Source: Vicinamibacteraceae bacterium (GTDB lineage Bacteria > Acidobacteriota > Thermoanaerobaculia > Multivoradales > Multivoraceae). From it: a DNA stretch of 64,000 bases. The translations under genes were made by a program, and so were the position numbers. Shown here piece after piece: positions 24,595 through 32,361 of this stretch (position 1 is its first letter; every line of letters begins with the position of its first letter). Location: positions 1-64,000 of the forward strand of contig JAAXHG010000165.1 of assembly GCA_012270995.1 (NCBI GenBank), read 5' to 3'. The notes under the pieces are model-generated. The model made no database searches. It saw only the letters and a list, made by a program, of their open reading frames with translations, and was not told where the DNA came from.

Positions 24595-26937
24595 ATGAAG
24601 GAAATCGCCAGACCGGGGAGTCAGGCATTAGCGGCCTTGTTGCTTCTCGTCGCTGGTTCGGGCGGGGCGTTCGCCCAGGCGGACGCCCGCTCGGCCGACG
24701 CGCCCAACATCGTCTTCCTCCTGGTCGACGAGCTTGGCGCCATGGACGTGGGCGCGTTCAACCAGAACAGTTTCTACGAAACGCCGAACATCGACCGGCT
24801 GGCCGCCGGCGGCGTCCGCTTCACGCGGGCCTACGCCGCGGGTCCCAATTGCAGCCCGACCCGGTTCAGCATCATGACCGGCCGCTATCCGACTCGAGTG
24901 GGCGCTACGCACAGCTTCACCGGCACCCAACGCCAGGAGAAGTTCAGGCCGGCGCCGCGCGAGGACCGGATGCCGCTCGCCGAGTACACGCTCGCCGAAG
25001 CTCTCGGCGACGGCGGCTACCAGACGGCGTCGGTGGGCAAGTGGCATCTGGGGCCTTCGGAGGCGTTCTGGCCGCTGGCCCAGGGCTTCGACGCGAACGT
25101 CGGCGGCCACCACTTGGGCAGTCCCTCGAGTTACTTCTCCCCGTATTCGAACCCGACGCTCGCGGACGGGCCCGAGGGCGAACATCTCACCGCCCGACTG
25201 ACCGACGAAGCGCTCGCCCTGCTGGATCGTTACGCGGAGGATGACGACGGCGCGCCCTTCCTGCTCTATTTGGCTTACTACACGGTCCACAGGCCGCTGG
25301 AAGCGCCGGCGGATCTGGTGGCGAAGTACGCCGAGAAAGCCGGCGTCGAAGTGGGCGCGCCGCCGAATCCCGACGACTTTGGCGAGGAGGAGCAGATCTG
25401 GCGGACCAACGATCCGCGGAAGGTGCGTGAAGTTCAGAACCACCCCGTCTACGCGGCGATGGTCGAGACGCTGGACACGAGCGTCGGCCGCATCCTCGAC
25501 CGCCTCGACTCCTTGAAGATGGCCGAGAACACGATCGTCATCCTCTTCTCGGACAACGGTGGCCTGTCAACCTCCCACGACTTTCCGACGTCGAACCTGC
25601 CGCTGCGCGGCGGCAAGGGCTGGCTGTACGAGGGCGGCATCCGGGTGCCGCTGATTGTCCGGTGGCCCGCGGCGGCGTCCGGCGGCCGCGTCGTCGCGGC
25701 GCCGGTCATCAGCACCGATTTCTTCCCGACGTTGCTCGGGGCGGCCGGCATCGCGCCGCCTTCCGGCGTCGAGATCGACGGCCGGAGCTTCCTCGACCTG
25801 CTCCGAGGCGGAGCGGCGGGCCAGGCCGCGGCCGCCGTGACGACCGGGCGCAGTCTCTTCTGGCACTTTCCGCACTACCCCGGCACCGGCGGCTTCCCTG
25901 GCGGCGCGGTCTCCCGCGGTTCGTACAAACTGATCGAGCGCTACGAGGACGGGCGGGTCCACCTGTACGATCTCGACGCCGACGCCGGGGAACGGAAGGA
26001 CCTCGCCGCCGAACAGCCGGGGCGCGTCGCCGACTTGCGGAAGAGCCTCCACGCTTGGTATGGCAAAGTCGGCGCCAGGTTCCTGAGGGCCTTGCCGGGC
26101 GGCCCGCAACCTTGGCGGCCGCCGTCTGCTCCCTCTCCGCCTCCCGATCCCGATCCCGATCCTGACCCGCCGCCTCCGCCCGAGCCGCCTCCGCCCGAGC
26201 CGCCTCCACCCGAGCCGCCTCCACCCGAGCCGCCTCCGCCACCTCCGCCGCCGCCACCCGAGCCGGACGTACCGCCGACGGCGCGGATCGAGGCGGTGGG
26301 AATCGACTGCTCCGACGGCCTGTGCAGCGCGCGGACGGGCTCGCCGGTGACGTTTCGCGATGCGAGCAGCGGAACGGTATCGAGGAGAACTTGGACGTTC
26401 GGCGAAGGTTCGGTCTCGAAGTTGGCGTCGCCGCGGTTCTCCTGGTCGACGCCAGGATTCCATGAGGTGGTGCTGACGGTCTGGGGCGCCGGAGAATCAT
26501 CGGAGGCGACGCTCGACGTTCTGGTCGAGTCGAGCAACCCGGAAGGATCCTGCAAGTCGGGCGACGAAACCCGTTGTCTGCGCGATTCCCGCTTCCAGGT
26601 GGAGATGGAGTGGTGGGCCGCCGGCGGCGAGAGAGCGATGGCTCGGGTGGCGCGCGTGGGCACGGACGATTCGGGCCTGTTCTGGTTCTTCGAACGGGAG
26701 AACTGGGAGATGCTGATCAAGGTGCTCGACGGGTGCTCGATCAACGGTCACGTTTGGGTGTTCGGCGCGTCGAGCACGGATCGCGGTTACCGGATCGCAG
26801 TGACGGACACGGTGAGCGGGGAGGTGCGAGAGTACGGGAACGAACCGGGTCGGGCGGCGCCGGCGATCACCGACGTGACCGCGTTTTCCTCGGCGTGCGG
26901 CGCCGCTTCGGCCTCGCGGACTCAGGCCGACGGTTGA
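24595..26937 (+). CDS. Secreted sulfatase with Pro-rich linker, PKD domain and C-terminal module
   Basis: About 780 residues. A signal peptide (1-28) is followed by a sulfatase domain (about 36-490) with P-N-I-V-F-L-L-V-D-E at its start. The formylglycine-forming motif C86-S-P-T-R90 is followed by M-T-G-R-Y-P-T-R; S-D-N-G-G is present later. A linker of (P-P-P-E-P)-type repeats follows, encoded by a 15-bp tandem repeat at about 26170-26250. A PKD-like domain (T-F-R-D-A-S-S-G... T-W-T-F-G-E-G) comes next. The last ~120 residues carry C-L, R-F-Q-V-E-M-E-W and L-I-K-V-L-D-G-C patterns of a module common in secreted proteins of Acidobacteriota and relatives. ATG 24595 is preferred. Substrate: a sulfated glycan or ester. 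Confidence 0.9.
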   Translation: MKEIARPGSQALAALLLLVAGSGGAFAQADARSADAPNIVFLLVDELGAMDVGAFNQNSFYETPNIDRLAAGGVRFTRAYAAGPNCSPTRFSIMTGRYPTRVGATHSFTGTQRQEKFRPAPREDRMPLAEYTLAEALGDGGYQTASVGKWHLGPSEAFWPLAQGFDANVGGHHLGSPSSYFSPYSNPTLADGPEGEHLTARLTDEALALLDRYAEDDDGAPFLLYLAYYTVHRPLEAPADLVAKYAEKAGVEVGAPPNPDDFGEEEQIWRTNDPRKVREVQNHPVYAAMVETLDTSVGRILDRLDSLKMAENTIVILFSDNGGLSTSHDFPTSNLPLRGGKGWLYEGGIRVPLIVRWPAAASGGRVVAAPVISTDFFPTLLGAAGIAPPSGVEIDGRSFLDLLRGGAAGQAAAAVTTGRSLFWHFPHYPGTGGFPGGAVSRGSYKLIERYEDGRVHLYDLDADAGERKDLAAEQPGRVADLRKSLHAWYGKVGARFLRALPGGPQPWRPPSAPSPPPDPDPDPDPPPPPEPPPPEPPPPEPPPPEPPPPPPPPPPEPDVPPTARIEAVGIDCSDGLCSARTGSPVTFRDASSGTVSRRTWTFGEGSVSKLASPRFSWSTPGFHEVVLTVWGAGESSEATLDVLVESSNPEGSCKSGDETRCLRDSRFQVEMEWWAAGGERAMARVARVGTDDSGLFWFFERENWEMLIKVLDGCSINGHVWVFGASSTDRGYRIAVTDTVSGEVREYGNEPGRAAPAITDVTAFSSACGAASASRTQADG

Positions 26938-27118
26938 GCCACGCCTGCGTCGCTCCTCGCTTGCCGATGGCCTTCCCTGTCCCTTGGCTGGTCCGGGCGG
27001 TCGTGACGAGCACGTTGGCCGTCTGGTGCGGGTCTCGGACGGCCGGGGGTAAGATCCGGCCGCGCGGTCCGGCCGTTCGGCCCCTTCGGCTGCCGGGCGA
27101 ATCACGGAGGAAACGGGC

Positions 27119-27727
27119 ATGAAGGTGATCGTCCTCGGAGCATCCGGCAAGATCGGTCGGGAAGTAGACAAGGCCCTGTCCGGGCGCCATGAGGTGGTTC
27201 GAGTCGGTGCGGCCAGCGGTGACGTGCGGTGCGACTACACGAGCGCGGACTCGGTGCGAAGCATGTTCGAGACAATCGGCGCCTATGATGCGCTTGTCGC
27301 GGTCGTGGGCGGGGATGTCAGGTTTCGCGCGTTCGAAGAACTGGTCGACGACGATTTTCGCTACGGATTCGAGAGGAAGTTCCTGTCCCAAATCCGGCTG
27401 TTGTCGCTGGGGGCGCCGACGATCCGGGACGGCGGTTCGTTTACGTTGACGAGCGGATTCCTGACCCACTATCCGAACCCGTACAGTGTCGCCACCGGAC
27501 CGATCAACGCGGCCGTCGATACCTTCGTGGAGAACGCCGCGGCGCTGCTGCCGCGCGGCGTTCGACTCAACGTCGTAAGCCCTGCTCCCGTGGTGCCGCC
27601 TGGAAGGGACTCCCGCGGACTCGTGACGGCGGCACGGTGCGCCGAAGTCTATGTGCGGGCGATCGAAGGGACGATGTCGGGGCAGGTGCTGCGCGCGTGG
27701 GGAGGGCTCCCGGTTCCCGAATCGTAG
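27119..27727 (+). CDS. Short atypical SDR oxidoreductase
   Basis: A 202-residue short-chain dehydrogenase-like protein. The cofactor motif is V-L-G-A-S-G-K-I-G-R-E (4-14). It is about 50 residues shorter than ordinary SDRs and lacks the Y-x-x-x-K pair: the equivalent region reads Y-S-V-A-T-G-P-I-N-A-A-V, with no lysine. It fits the small SDR group with S/A-x-x-x-x-N-A-A in place of the Tyr/Lys site. Such proteins may bind NAD(P) without classical catalysis. GGAGG lies 8 nt before the ATG. It is convergent with the GNAT gene. Confidence 0.72.
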   Translation: MKVIVLGASGKIGREVDKALSGRHEVVRVGAASGDVRCDYTSADSVRSMFETIGAYDALVAVVGGDVRFRAFEELVDDDFRYGFERKFLSQIRLLSLGAPTIRDGGSFTLTSGFLTHYPNPYSVATGPINAAVDTFVENAAALLPRGVRLNVVSPAPVVPPGRDSRGLVTAARCAEVYVRAIEGTMSGQVLRAWGGLPVPES

Positions 27728-27754
27728 AGTGGTTCGACGGCGTCGTCTACGCGG

Positions 27755-28228
27755 TCACCGGCCGAGCCGCTTCTCGAAACAGAGGCTGTGCGGGTCGTAG
27801 GCGTACTCGTTGTAGCAGGGGATTTGGACGTAACCGAAGGAGCGGTAGAGGCCGATCGCGGCCGGCTGGCGCTCACCGGTTTCGAGACGCAGCGACTTGT
27901 AGCCGAACGCGGCAGCGCGGGCTTCGAGCTCCTCCAGGATGCGGCGTCCGAGGGCCTGCCGGCGGTACTCCGGCACTACGTACATCCGCTTGATCTCGGC
28001 CTGCTCGGCGCTCAGGCGGCGGAGGGCGCCGCAGGCGACGGCTTCGCCCCCGGCGGTGCGGCCGAGGAGCAGGCAGCAGCCGGGGGCGTCGAGCTTGTCC
28101 GGCTCTACACTGTAGATGCTGTCCGCGGGATACAGCTCGCCCAGCTCGCGGTCGAGGGCTTCGTGCAGGCGGACGAAAGCGGGATCGGCGGGGTCGCCGG
28201 GCTCGATTCGGACTTCGTCGGTGGTCAT
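27755..28228 (-). CDS. GNAT-family N-acetyltransferase
   Basis: A 157-residue acetyltransferase. The acetyl-CoA site is in I-K-R-M-Y-V-V-P-E-Y-R-R-Q-A-L-G-R-R-I-L-E-E-L (motif A, R-R-x-x-L-G), followed by A-I-G-L-Y-R-S-F-G-Y (motif B). The last part, Y-N-E-Y-A-Y-D-P-H-S-L-C-F-E-K, is typical of GNATs that read '...SxCFeK.L'. The acceptor cannot be inferred. ATG 28228 is preferred over an ATG 10 codons upstream. Confidence 0.85.
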   Translation of the reverse strand: MTTDEVRIEPGDPADPAFVRLHEALDRELGELYPADSIYSVEPDKLDAPGCCLLLGRTAGGEAVACGALRRLSAEQAEIKRMYVVPEYRRQALGRRILEELEARAAAFGYKSLRLETGERQPAAIGLYRSFGYVQIPCYNEYAYDPHSLCFEKRLGR

Positions 28229-28320
28229 CTGGTTGTCGCCGCGGTCGGCCGGCCTCATCGGCGTCGACGGCTACCCGGTTGGCGCGTTCCGCGCCACCGC
28301 GTCCCAGGCCGTGCCGCCGG

Positions 28321-30093
28321 TCATTCGGCGCATGGCTGGAACTCCGGAGCTTCACTGAGCATCTGATCCCGCAAGGTGCGCTTGTGGATCTTCTCGGTGG
28401 CGCCGCGGGGCAACTGTTCGTTCTGGAGCCACACGTAGCGCGGCACCTTGAACCGGGCCAGGTGCTCGGCGACGTGGGCGCGGACGCCGGCCGCGTCGAG
28501 ATCGGCGCCGTCCTTGGGTACCACGACCACGGCGAGTTCCTCGCCCAGCCGCTCGTCCGGGACGCCGAAGGCCGCCGCCTCGTAGACGGCCGGATGCTGG
28601 TAGACGACGCGCTCGATTTCGGCGCAGTAGATGTTCTCGCCGCCACGCAGCACCATGTCCTTCTTGCGGTCGCGGATGTAGAGGAAGCCGTCCTCGTCGA
28701 TCTCGGCGATGTCGCCGGTGCAGAGCCAGCCGTCCTGGATCGTCTCGGCGGTCGCCTCCGGGCGATTCCAGTAACCGCGGATGTTCATCGACGACTTCAT
28801 GATCAGTTCGCCCTCTTCGCCGGACGGGAGCTCGTTGCCGTCGTCGTCGATGATCTTCAACTCGACGATCGGGCAGGGCTTGCCGCAACTGTCGGGCTTC
28901 TCCACCAGGCCCTCGTCCGTGTTGCCGGCGCCGCCGGCGTTCGTCTCCGTCATCCCCCAGCCGAAGGACCAGTGCTTGTCCGGCATCAGGGCCTGCAGGC
29001 GGTCGACCATGCCGCCCGGGATCGGCGCGCCGCCGCCGGAGACGGCGATGAGACTCCGCAGATCACGCTCCTGGAGGGATGGCGACTGGAGCATCTCCCA
29101 GGTCATCGTGGGGACGCCGTTGAAGGAGGTGACGCGCTCGCGCTCGATCAGCTCCAGGCCGAGTTCCGGGTTCCACTTGTACATCATCACGATCTTGCGG
29201 CCGATGCCAAAGGAGGCGAGGAGGCCGGCGTGGCTGCCGCTGACGTGAAAGAGCGGCAGCGGCATGAGGATGGAGGGCTGGAACTCGGGGTTCTCCTCGG
29301 GCTCGTCCATCAGGCCCATCGCGATCCGCTGGGCGGCGTAGTAGCCCCAACTGCCGATCCCGCTGAGGACGGCGCGGTGGGACGAGACGGCACCCTTCGG
29401 GAAGCCGGTGGTACCCGAAGTGAAGAGGATCGTCACGTCGTCGTGGGGGCCGAGTTCGACGTCGGGCATCGGTTGGCCGGCCGCCTCGCGCCACACTTCG
29501 TCGAAGTCGTCCACGCCCTCCGGTAGCTCCTCTTCCCAGCGCACGCCGATGCACTTGACGCCGAGGCCCGGCAGCTTGCCGGCGACCCGCTCGTAGCGCT
29601 GCTGGTCGAAGAAGGCGAGTTTGGCGCCGGAGTCCTTGAAGCCGTACTCCATCTCTTCGCCCGACCACCAGCCGTTCAGCGAAACCGAGATCGCGCCGGA
29701 CGACGTGATCGCCATGAAGGCGATCACCCACTCGGGGTAGTTGCGCATGCCGATCGCGACGCGGTCGCCCTTCTTCACGCCGTAGCGGTGGACCAACTGA
29801 TGGGCGATCGCAGCCGCCCGTTGGTAGGCCTCGTTGTAGGTCAGGCGCGTGTCCTGGAACACCAGGAAGTCCTTGTCGCCGTGGTCACGGCGCGCCTGGT
29901 CGTAGACCTGGCGCAGCGTCGGCGGCAGGTTCTTGAACACCTGGTAGTCGACACCGCGGAGGGTCTCCGTCGCCAGCTCCCAGTCCGCGCCCGGCGCCGT
30001 CAGGTGGGCGACCGACTCGTCGTAGGTCATCTGGCCGTGGATCGGCGCGTGTCCGGGGGTGTTCTGGGCCTTCGCTTCCCTCATGTCGTTCAT
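28321..30093 (-). CDS. AMP-forming acyl-CoA synthetase
   Basis: A 590-residue adenylate-forming ligase. The P-loop L-F-T-S-G-T-T-G-F-P-K-G, the A5-type G-W-G-M-T-E-T motif, and D-G-W-L-C-T-G-D-I-A-E-I-D and the C-terminal catalytic lysine region (A-T-E-K-I-H-K-R) are all present. It belongs to the medium/long-chain fatty-acid-CoA ligase group. Its ATG overlaps the stop of the hotdog-fold gene (ATGA at 30090-30093), so the two are translationally coupled. Together they suggest a fatty or aromatic acid activation and hydration step. Confidence 0.9.
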   Translation of the reverse strand: MNDMREAKAQNTPGHAPIHGQMTYDESVAHLTAPGADWELATETLRGVDYQVFKNLPPTLRQVYDQARRDHGDKDFLVFQDTRLTYNEAYQRAAAIAHQLVHRYGVKKGDRVAIGMRNYPEWVIAFMAITSSGAISVSLNGWWSGEEMEYGFKDSGAKLAFFDQQRYERVAGKLPGLGVKCIGVRWEEELPEGVDDFDEVWREAAGQPMPDVELGPHDDVTILFTSGTTGFPKGAVSSHRAVLSGIGSWGYYAAQRIAMGLMDEPEENPEFQPSILMPLPLFHVSGSHAGLLASFGIGRKIVMMYKWNPELGLELIERERVTSFNGVPTMTWEMLQSPSLQERDLRSLIAVSGGGAPIPGGMVDRLQALMPDKHWSFGWGMTETNAGGAGNTDEGLVEKPDSCGKPCPIVELKIIDDDGNELPSGEEGELIMKSSMNIRGYWNRPEATAETIQDGWLCTGDIAEIDEDGFLYIRDRKKDMVLRGGENIYCAEIERVVYQHPAVYEAAAFGVPDERLGEELAVVVVPKDGADLDAAGVRAHVAEHLARFKVPRYVWLQNEQLPRGATEKIHKRTLRDQMLSEAPEFQPCAE

Positions 30094-31052
30094 GCCATCG
30101 CCGCCCGGTCTCGTTCGTACGCCGTCCGTTCCTCCTCGTAGCCCTCGAAGGAGTGCTTGAGCGTCGCGTTGTTCAGGATCATCTCGGCCTTGGGCTCCTT
30201 CGACTCCGCGTCCAGGAAGGTCGTCCTGACCCAGTTCGATTCCGTGCGCCTGCTCTCGCTCAGGGCGACGATCTCCCGCTCCAGGAGGTAGTCCTGGCCG
30301 ACGAAGAGAGGGCCGTCGATCATCCGGATCTGTTGGCCGGCGAAGAGGCCCAAGGCCGGTCCGCGGGTGGGGAAGCCGGCCTGGCGGTTGGAGTAACCCC
30401 CGAGGACGCTGACCATCTCCAGCGGGATGATCGCGCGGCCCCAGGGAGACGAGGCGCCCTCGTCCGCCGTGTACCAAGGCGAAGGCTCGGTGATCCTGTC
30501 GAGTTTCTGATTCAGGCTGAAGGGATAGAGCTTGCCCATGTTCTGGTCGAAGTCCATCCGCACCTCTTCGAGTCCCTTGCCTTTCATTCCCACCTCGAGA
30601 TCGCGGAGGATGACCAGGGGCCCCGGCGGCCGCAGACGGGCGATGCGGGTCGCGATCTCGGAGGACTCGATGTCGCCGCGGATCGAGGCGGTGCCGATCA
30701 ACACCTCCGTGCCGTCCTCCTTCTCGGCCCGGACGCGGACCTGGGTCTGGCCGCTCCTGGGCTGTTCGACGAGGGCGCGCACCTGCTCGCCCTCGACCAC
30801 CATGTTCCGGTAGTGGGCGCTCAGGCAGCCGGTCTCGAACCACTCCCGGCCCCACAGGTCGTGAAGCAGGGGCACGAACTGGCTGAAGTGGGTCGGACCT
30901 TCGATCGGGCCGCCGGCCGCAAAGCCCATCTTCTCGGCCGTGGAATCGTCATGGATGGAGAGGTGCCCGCCGTACTCCTGCTCGGCGAGCATCTGTCTGG
31001 GGGAGCGCAGCGGTCCGCGGATGCAGGTCGGCGTGTCGAATGCCTCGGCCAT
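30090..31052 (-). CDS. MaoC-like hotdog-fold protein (probable hydratase/thioesterase type)
   Basis: A 320-residue protein with two apparent hotdog-like halves. The N-terminal D-S-T-A-E-K-M-G-F-A-A-G-G-P-I-E-G-P-T-H motif resembles the D...A...G..G.I..G.H region of MaoC-like hydratases, and the second half carries G-R-A-I-I-P-L-E-M. The assignment is to the fold, not to an activity. ATG 31052 is supported by GAGGAGA 6-8 nt upstream. It is coupled to the acyl-CoA ligase gene by an ATGA overlap. Confidence 0.65.
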   Translation of the reverse strand: MAEAFDTPTCIRGPLRSPRQMLAEQEYGGHLSIHDDSTAEKMGFAAGGPIEGPTHFSQFVPLLHDLWGREWFETGCLSAHYRNMVVEGEQVRALVEQPRSGQTQVRVRAEKEDGTEVLIGTASIRGDIESSEIATRIARLRPPGPLVILRDLEVGMKGKGLEEVRMDFDQNMGKLYPFSLNQKLDRITEPSPWYTADEGASSPWGRAIIPLEMVSVLGGYSNRQAGFPTRGPALGLFAGQQIRMIDGPLFVGQDYLLEREIVALSESRRTESNWVRTTFLDAESKEPKAEMILNNATLKHSFEGYEEERTAYERDRAAMA

Positions 31053-31196
31053 TCGGTTCTCCTCGGTTGGGAAGGCCAAGTGTAGGCGAAAGGCTCCCGG
31101 ACGATGAACGACCTCGACACGCCTTCCCGATGCGGTGCGTCTGCTGCTTGAGGCGAAACCGGCCACTGCTTGGCCCGATGGCGATCTCATCAGGGG

Positions 31197-31226
31197 TTGA
31201 CAAGAGGGAACTGGCGCCAGTAGCTT
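31197..31226 (+). promoter_or_regulatory. Sigma70-like promoter with palindrome in spacer
   Basis: A perfect TTGACA (31197-31202) is followed after 18 bp by TAGCTT (31221-31226). The spacer contains CTGGCGCCAG (31211-31220), a perfect 10-bp palindrome that could be an operator blocking the promoter. Transcription would start near 31233 and give a 5' UTR of about 120 nt before the TTG at 31356. Confidence 0.55.
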
Positions 31227-31241
31227 GCCGTCGTTGAATCC

Positions 31242-31349
31242 GGTGCGGGCACGATTACCTGTGGTAAGCTTGCCCGCACCCACTGACCGGAGGTCCTCCA
31301 CTGACCGGAGGTCCTCCACTGACCGGAGGTCCTCCAGATACGAGAGGAG
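31242..31349 (+). promoter_or_regulatory. Structured 5' leader: hairpin plus triplicate GGAGG/CCTCC repeat
   Basis: GGTGCGGGCA (31242-31251) pairs perfectly with TGCCCGCACC (31271-31280) around a 19-nt loop. Immediately after come three exact tandem copies of an 18-bp unit (31281-31298, 31299-31316, 31317-31334), each reading CACTGACCGGAGGTCCTC. Each copy contains GGAGG followed one base later by CCTCC, so copies can pair with themselves or each other. The true Shine-Dalgarno AGAGGAGG is at about 31342-31349. The CCTCC copies could hide it, and the GGAGG copies could act as standby ribosome sites. The role is inferred from the sequence only. Confidence 0.6.
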
Positions 31350-31355
31350 GATCTC

Positions 31356-31901
31356 TTGTTCAGGAAAGACAGTTGGCGCCGGGGCGCGCTGCTGAGCGTG
31401 CTGTTCTTCGCACTGCTGACGTTCGGCACGCCAGCGCCGGCGGATGCCATACGTTGCGATAGCAACGGCAGATGCGCCATGAACGATCTGACGAACGTTG
31501 TTGCAAATCGCTTCCCGTTTGTCATCAACATCTTGGAAGGGAATCCCCTTTCTGGTCTTGACGGCGGGTTGGGTCCGCAGATCAACATCGTCACGCCCGA
31601 CATCAACGAGATGATTCACGACTTCGCGGAACGCCAACTGGAAGCGTTGGGGGGTACCGCCCGGAGCGCCTGCCAGGCCATTCAAAGCGACGGAAAGACG
31701 GCGACCACTCTCAAGCTCGCGGGATACACGCTGGCGGTGATCTTGGCCGTTGCAAGGCTGGCCACCCAACTAAACCCATCGGAGAACGAAGACGTGAAGG
31801 AGATGCTGGATACGGCGCTTGTAGCGATTGGGGCAGGTGCCGGTGTCTACGCCAGCCTGGATCTGATGTGTCGAAACCTTGAAGCCGATGGGCTGATATG
31901 A
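31356..31901 (+). CDS. Small secreted or membrane protein of unknown function
   Basis: A 181-residue protein starting at TTG 31356 with AGGAGG 6 nt upstream. A signal peptide (L-L-S-V-L-F-F-A-L-L-T-F, cleaved near A-P-A-D-A) precedes a short Cys-containing segment, and the C-terminal half has two hydrophobic helices (A-G-Y-T-L-A-V-I-L-A-V-A-R-L, and T-A-L-V-A-I-G-A-G-A-G-V). The layout (signal peptide and two C-terminal helices) is like small pilin- or holin-like proteins, but no family is recognised. Its stop overlaps the start of the next gene (ATGA). Composition is less GC-rich than neighbours. The unusual leader makes tight control likely. Confidence 0.65.
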   Translation: MFRKDSWRRGALLSVLFFALLTFGTPAPADAIRCDSNGRCAMNDLTNVVANRFPFVINILEGNPLSGLDGGLGPQINIVTPDINEMIHDFAERQLEALGGTARSACQAIQSDGKTATTLKLAGYTLAVILAVARLATQLNPSENEDVKEMLDTALVAIGAGAGVYASLDLMCRNLEADGLI

Positions 31902-32128
31902 AGCCCGTGTCGCGGCTGTTGACGATTGCGGCGATTGTCGTCGTGTCCGTCGTTGGCGGCGTGACGCTGTTGGTCGCAGTCGTGACGAGCCCGCATCCGC
32001 GGTCGGCTGCCTTAGGCGCCTGTGGCGGGCTTGTTCTGGGAGTCGGATTCGTGGTCTGGGCGCATTGGTTGGGCCGCAAGCGAGCCGCTAAGCGCGTCTC
32101 TCGCTCCGCTCAGCCGCCGGCGCCGTAG
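31898..32128 (+). CDS. Small two-helix membrane protein
   Basis: A 76-residue protein overlapping the upstream gene by ATGA, so it is co-translated with it. Two hydrophobic segments (T-I-A-A-I-V-V-V-S-V-V-G-G-V-T-L-L and G-G-L-V-L-G-V-G-F-V-V-W-A) are followed by a basic, Arg-rich tail. No family recognised. It probably works with the 31356 product at the membrane. The 233 bp after it (32129-32361) hold no recognised feature before the MNT-HEPN gene. Confidence 0.6.
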   Translation: MKPVSRLLTIAAIVVVSVVGGVTLLVAVVTSPHPRSAALGACGGLVLGVGFVVWAHWLGRKRAAKRVSRSAQPPAP

Positions 32129-32361
32129 CGGAGGCTCGCCACCGCGCCGCCTGCCGGTCGGCGACGGCGACGCGCTGTTCGCCGGCGCCTTGGTCGAGCG
32201 CGAGCGTCGGGGCTTCGTCGACGTCCCGGTCGCCCTGAGTCAGGGGCGGCGCCAAGGCACTCAGCCTTGGAGTTCTTCTCTTCTGACACTTGAACTTGGG
32301 GGCCGACTTCGTTCCCAGATCGTGCCGACCGCGTTCCTCGCTTCGCGGATAGGCTTTCGCC

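Larger units (their letters stand above)
31053..31355. other. Intergenic region between divergent genes, structured
   Basis: About 303 bp. The left half (31053-31196) shows no recognised element. The right half holds the promoter, hairpin and triple repeat described separately as the leader of the 31356 operon. Confidence 0.6.

Noticed and set aside
26165..26260. The 15-bp repeat tract as a CRISPR-like or satellite array
   Set aside because: It is in frame, encodes a Pro/Glu linker of a secreted protein, and the units are adjacent with no spacers.
31242..31280. The 10-bp hairpin as a simple terminator of the upstream gene
   Set aside because: The upstream gene is on the other strand and starts, not ends, here; no U-run follows; the hairpin lies between a promoter and a ribosome-binding site.
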